Shown here: piece after piece, positions 6,235 through 9,128 of the stretch
How the letters are laid out: the number at the start of each line of letters is the position of its first letter
Position numbering within the stretch: the first letter of the stretch is position 1
DNA from: Nitrospirota bacterium
GTDB taxonomy: Bacteria > Nitrospirota > Nitrospiria > Nitrospirales > NS-4
Direction: 5' to 3'
Assembly (NCBI GenBank): GCA_005877855.1
Contig: VBOF01000210.1
Location: forward strand, 1-9,128
DNA length: 9,128 bases
Program-made: the position numbers and the translations under genes
Notes under the pieces: model-generated
What the model was told of the DNA's origin: nothing
Database searches by the model: none
The model's input: the letters and a program-made list of their open reading frames with translations, nothing else

Positions 6235-7447
6235 AGGTTTCCGCCATCATGTCTTGGAATACCGTTTGGAACCGTTGAATCGCGCATCGCTTGTCCAGGA
6301 AAGATTCAAAATAGCGCCGGCCGGCCGATCCCAGATTCTCCCGACGACGATAATCTTGTACCAGGTGAAGAATCGCCAAAGCCGCCTTCTCACTTTCTTG
6401 AGGAGAAAACACTTCGCCGCAGCCTGATTCCCGTACCAGACTTGCAACTTCACTTCCGTCTGGGCCGATAAACACGACAGGCCGGCCGACCGCCATGATG
6501 CCATATACTTTGCTTGGGACACTCAGTCCTTCCATCTTCGAACGAAGTGTCACAAGATGAATATCCCCAGCGGATAGGCTGTACCGCAAATGCTCCTTGT
6601 TCTGGTAGCGCAAAAACCTGACGCTTTCCAGCTTCTCCTGGGACGCCCAGTTTTGCAGCCGAGTCTTTCCCTGCCCTTCTCCGACGAAGAGGAAGCACAC
6701 CTCGCGTATCCCGCGCAGATAGTGAATGAGGGGGATCAGCGCCTCCGTTTCATGGACCACCCCCAGATTGCCCGAATACATCACCACGATCTGTCCTTCC
6801 AGCCCATGCTGTTTACGGAACCAATTGTCCTCCGGCGCAACCGGAGTGAGGTGGTCACCGTCAGCCCAGTTGGGGATTAACACGAGACGATCCCGCTGGA
6901 GGCCGAAGGCCAAGAGGCACCGTTCCATGCAGCGTCCCACGACGATCACGCGGTCTGACGACCTCAGCGACCAGTTTGCGGCCCACCTGAGCAGACGAGC
7001 ACGCAAACCTTCTCGTAAGGTATCAGCCCGAACCGCAATCTCCGGAAACACATCCTGAAGCCAGCACACCGTTTTCCACCCTTTGAGACGTCCCAGCAGC
7101 ACAGCCTGGACGGACAAAATGGGCGGGTCCGATAATACAACCACGCAGTCAACATCTCTGGTCTGTACTGCCGCCCAGACTGAAGACAGGTAAAATGACA
7201 GATAATCGAACAATCGCCCGAGCGCTGATTGTCGACCGAAACGCGTGGACCACACCCGACGCACGGTCACTCCCTTATACTGCTCCTCAGACGGAACTGC
7301 AGTCTCTCCTCCCAGATACCCCAACCTGCCGGTCAACACGGTCACAGCGGTGCCAGACACAGCCAAACCCTCGGCAAGATCCGTCAGCATCTGAGCAGTC
7401 GCAGACTGGTCGGGATGAAAGAAGCGATTGATGAACAACAGCCGCAC
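6233..7447 (-). CDS. GT4-family glycosyltransferase (WbuB-like)
   Basis: A 404-aa GT-B fold glycosyltransferase expected to add a sugar, with retention of configuration, to the growing lipid-linked glycan on the cytoplasmic face. The N-terminal acceptor half begins with INRFFHPDQSATAQM (6-20), the glycine/Ser-rich loop seen in WbuB-like enzymes, and has WLQDVFPEIAV (129-139). The C-terminal donor half has VVMYSGNLG (221-229), FLFVGEGQG (252-260) and AGDIHLVTLRSKMEGLSVPSKVYGIMAVGRPVVFIG (293-328), where Glu306 and the VPSK-x6-GRPV pattern form the nucleotide-sugar diphosphate site. The start is GTG at 7447, four bases after the carbamoyltransferase stop. The gene is followed seven bases later by the sugar transferase. 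A short hydrophobic stretch (about 101-119) may give peripheral membrane contact. Donor and acceptor are unknown. Confidence 0.9.
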   Translation of the reverse strand: MRLLFINRFFHPDQSATAQMLTDLAEGLAVSGTAVTVLTGRLGYLGGETAVPSEEQYKGVTVRRVWSTRFGRQSALGRLFDYLSFYLSSVWAAVQTRDVDCVVVLSDPPILSVQAVLLGRLKGWKTVCWLQDVFPEIAVRADTLREGLRARLLRWAANWSLRSSDRVIVVGRCMERCLLAFGLQRDRLVLIPNWADGDHLTPVAPEDNWFRKQHGLEGQIVVMYSGNLGVVHETEALIPLIHYLRGIREVCFLFVGEGQGKTRLQNWASQEKLESVRFLRYQNKEHLRYSLSAGDIHLVTLRSKMEGLSVPSKVYGIMAVGRPVVFIGPDGSEVASLVRESGCGEVFSPQESEKAALAILHLVQDYRRRENLGSAGRRYFESFLDKRCAIQRFQTVFQDMMAET

Positions 7448-7451
7448 CGGT

Positions 7452-9128
7452 TCAGCTTCTCATGACCACGCACGGGCCGATGACCAGCACATCCATCCTG
7501 GTCCGCAGGAAGCAGTCGAGGGCTTCGTCCGGCGTGCACACGATGGGCTCGTTTTCATTAAACGAGGTGTTCAGTACCACAGGAACTCCTGTGATATTTG
7601 CGAATTCCTTGATGAGTCTCCAATAGAGCGGCTGGGTCCGCCGGCTTACCGTCTGAAGGCGACCGGTTCCATCTACATGGGTGGGTGCAGGGATCAGTGC
7701 GCGTTTTTCGGCTCGAACTCGATAGGTCATCGTCATAAAAGGGGAAGGATCGGTCTGTTCGAAGAAGTCGTTCACGGCCTCTTCCAGGATCGAGGGTGCA
7801 AATGGGCGAAAGGGTTCTCTCCGTTTGATCCGAGCATTCAGAATCTCCTTCATCTCAGGACGCCGAGGGTCGGCAATGATGCTCCGATTGCCCAAGGCAC
7901 GGGCTCCCCATTCCATGCGCCCCTGGAACCAGCCCACCACCTTGCCGGCCGCGACCGCTTCGGCAGTGCGGCGGCACCGCTTCTCCTCATCCTGAACGCT
8001 TTCGATCACACACCGGGCGTTGTGTAATTCTTTTGACCGCGTTTCAATCGCCGTCACAACATCGCGCTCACTGTACTCCGGGCCCCAATCAGCTCGATCC
8101 ATGATGAACGAACGGGGACGGCCGAGCACCTCGTGCCAGACCGCATAGGCAGCGCCAATGGCGCCCCCCGCATCCCCGGCTGCAGGCGGGATATACACCC
8201 GTTCAAACGGCGTTCTCGTAACAATCTGCCCGTTGGCGACACTGTTCAACGCACAGCCCCCTGCGAGACACAAAGCCTTTTGATGAGTGCGGTCATAAAG
8301 ATCGTTCAGGATGTGAAAGAAAACTTCCTCGTACAGGGCTTGGAGGGAAGCAGCGATATTCTCGTGCCGGGCAGTCACTGGTTCTTCTTTCATTCGCGGA
8401 GGGCCAAGACGCTTGACCAGCTCATCCGAGAAGACTTGTCCAATGACCGGGGCGCCACTGTCCCAAGTCATCGATACACCCTCTGAATGGTGGAGGAAGT
8501 AATCTAGATTTAGTTCAAACCTGCCTTTGGATTTGACCAAGACGACCTGACGCAAGGCGTCCAGATATTCCGGTTTCCCGTAAGCCGCAAGGCCCATCAC
8601 CTTGTACTCATCGCCGTAACTGAGAAATCCCAGATACTGGGTCATGGCTAGGTAGAAGAGGCCAAGGGAATGGGGAAACGTCACGCGATCGAGGACTTCA
8701 ATCCGATCCCCTTGGCCAAGCCCGACCATTGTGCTGACAAAATCCCCGAATCCATCCACTGAGGCCACGGCGCTCGACTCGAATGGCGACACGAGATAGG
8801 AAGAGGCCAGATGGGCTCGATGATGTTCCACATTATGCACCTTCGCCTTGATCGCCCTCGATTCCAGCCCTAAGTCGGTTTCCAATTCATAAATGATATC
8901 GTGCACCTTCGAGGCGTTCTTCAAGCGATCCTTGATAGCCGTAAGACCCGGGCGCTTAGAGAAGGCATACAACGCCTTTTTCAGTACATTGGCGCCAGGA
9001 TTGCGATTGATGGCAAGATGTTTAACCGCAGTGATGTCCAAGCCCGATTGCTTCAAGCAGGCACGCACAGCTTGGGTAGGAAGTCCAGCCCAGTGCTTGA
9101 CGCGACGAAACCGTTCCTCTTCAGCCGC
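7452..9128 (-). CDS. O-carbamoyltransferase, NodU/CmcH/TobZ/NovN family (5' end beyond right edge)
   Basis: The frame is open to base 9128 and begins mid-protein with AAEEERFRRVKHWAG, the usual early EERF motif, so roughly 25-30 N-terminal residues lie outside. The 558 visible residues cover nearly all of the two-domain fold. The N-terminal YrdC/Kae1-like part has the His cluster HNVEHHRAHLASS (98-110) and VDGFGDF (124-130), then FLSYGDEYKVMGLAAYG (148-164) and CLAGGCALNSVANG (287-300). The C-terminal part has GWFQGRMEWGARALGNRSI (399-417), EPFRPFAPSIL and GVPVVLNTSFN (514-524). The enzyme transfers a carbamoyl group from carbamoyl phosphate, through carbamoyl-AMP, to a sugar hydroxyl. An internal GTG at 9068 is not the true start, because family sequence continues upstream of it. 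The gene is joined to the GT4 gene by a four-base gap. In an exopolysaccharide cluster the substrate is most likely a nucleotide sugar or glycan sugar. Confidence 0.92.
   Translation of the reverse strand, partial: AAEEERFRRVKHWAGLPTQAVRACLKQSGLDITAVKHLAINRNPGANVLKKALYAFSKRPGLTAIKDRLKNASKVHDIIYELETDLGLESRAIKAKVHNVEHHRAHLASSYLVSPFESSAVASVDGFGDFVSTMVGLGQGDRIEVLDRVTFPHSLGLFYLAMTQYLGFLSYGDEYKVMGLAAYGKPEYLDALRQVVLVKSKGRFELNLDYFLHHSEGVSMTWDSGAPVIGQVFSDELVKRLGPPRMKEEPVTARHENIAASLQALYEEVFFHILNDLYDRTHQKALCLAGGCALNSVANGQIVTRTPFERVYIPPAAGDAGGAIGAAYAVWHEVLGRPRSFIMDRADWGPEYSERDVVTAIETRSKELHNARCVIESVQDEEKRCRRTAEAVAAGKVVGWFQGRMEWGARALGNRSIIADPRRPEMKEILNARIKRREPFRPFAPSILEEAVNDFFEQTDPSPFMTMTYRVRAEKRALIPAPTHVDGTGRLQTVSRRTQPLYWRLIKEFANITGVPVVLNTSFNENEPIVCTPDEALDCFLRTRMDVLVIGPCVVMRS

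Noticed and set aside
5986..6471. 161-codon plus-strand frame crossing the GT4/sugar transferase junction
   Set aside because: It spans two well-supported minus-strand genes and their junction, and shows no domain and no ribosome site of note.
7428..8027. 199-codon open frame on the plus strand
   Set aside because: It lies antisense inside the carbamoyltransferase, whose protein shows strong family motifs throughout. The plus-strand translation has no recognisable domain and is typical of an antisense shadow in GC-rich coding DNA.
7452..9128. Carbamoyltransferase as evidence of an antibiotic or Nod-factor cluster
   Set aside because: There are no polyketide, peptide synthetase, nodA/B/C or aminoglycoside genes. 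It is joined by a four-base gap to a GT4 gene and an EPS-type sugar transferase.
1..9128. CRISPR arrays, tRNA/rRNA genes, insertion sequences, phage or toxin-antitoxin genes
   Set aside because: No regular direct repeats, transposase motifs, terminal inverted repeats or RNA gene signatures were seen by reading both strands. Nearly all bases are accounted for by the eight coding regions.

Overview
All recognisable genes in this window lie on the minus strand and are packed head to tail, so it reads as one operon-like block transcribed from the right edge to the left edge. The content is a bacterial surface-polysaccharide (exopolysaccharide or O-antigen type) biosynthesis and sugar-tailoring cluster. 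No RNA gene, insertion sequence, CRISPR array, integrase or convincing promoter or terminator was seen. Both edges cut through genes, so the operon continues on both sides.

In transcription order the genes are: (1) an O-carbamoyltransferase of the NodU/CmcH/TobZ/NovN family, missing its N-terminus at the right edge; (2) a GT4-type glycosyltransferase (WbuB-like); (3) a membrane polyprenyl-phosphate sugar-phosphate transferase resembling the initiating transferase linked to exosortase/PEP-CTERM systems; (4) after a 91-base gap, a zinc-binding sugar C-methyltransferase of the TylCIII/TcaB9/NovU type; (5) an SDR sugar epimerase/dehydratase homologue in which the usual catalytic Tyr is Trp; (6) a CmcI-type ('cephalosporin hydroxylase') SAM-dependent methyltransferase homologue; (7) a second SDR with an intact active site; (8) a GT-A glycosyltransferase resembling the TIGR00180 family, truncated at the left edge.

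The likely division of labour is as follows. Gene 3 loads the first sugar phosphate onto undecaprenyl phosphate at the inner membrane, and genes 2 and 8 extend the repeat unit. Genes 4 to 7 build or modify a nucleotide-activated rare sugar, and gene 1 carbamoylates a hydroxyl. C-methyl, putative O-methyl, carbamoyl and SDR chemistry together recall the enzyme set that makes the novobiocin sugar noviose. A branched, methylated, carbamoylated sugar in the surface glycan is therefore a reasonable but unproven inference.

The organism is probably a Gram-negative environmental bacterium. The sugar transferase type and the moderate-to-high GC of the right half fit groups such as Nitrospirota or Proteobacteria, but the phylum cannot be fixed from this sequence. 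The right part (about 4.85 kb onward) is clearly richer in GC than the left part, and several genes use GTG starts. This suggests a backbone half joined to a more variable sugar-tailoring half.
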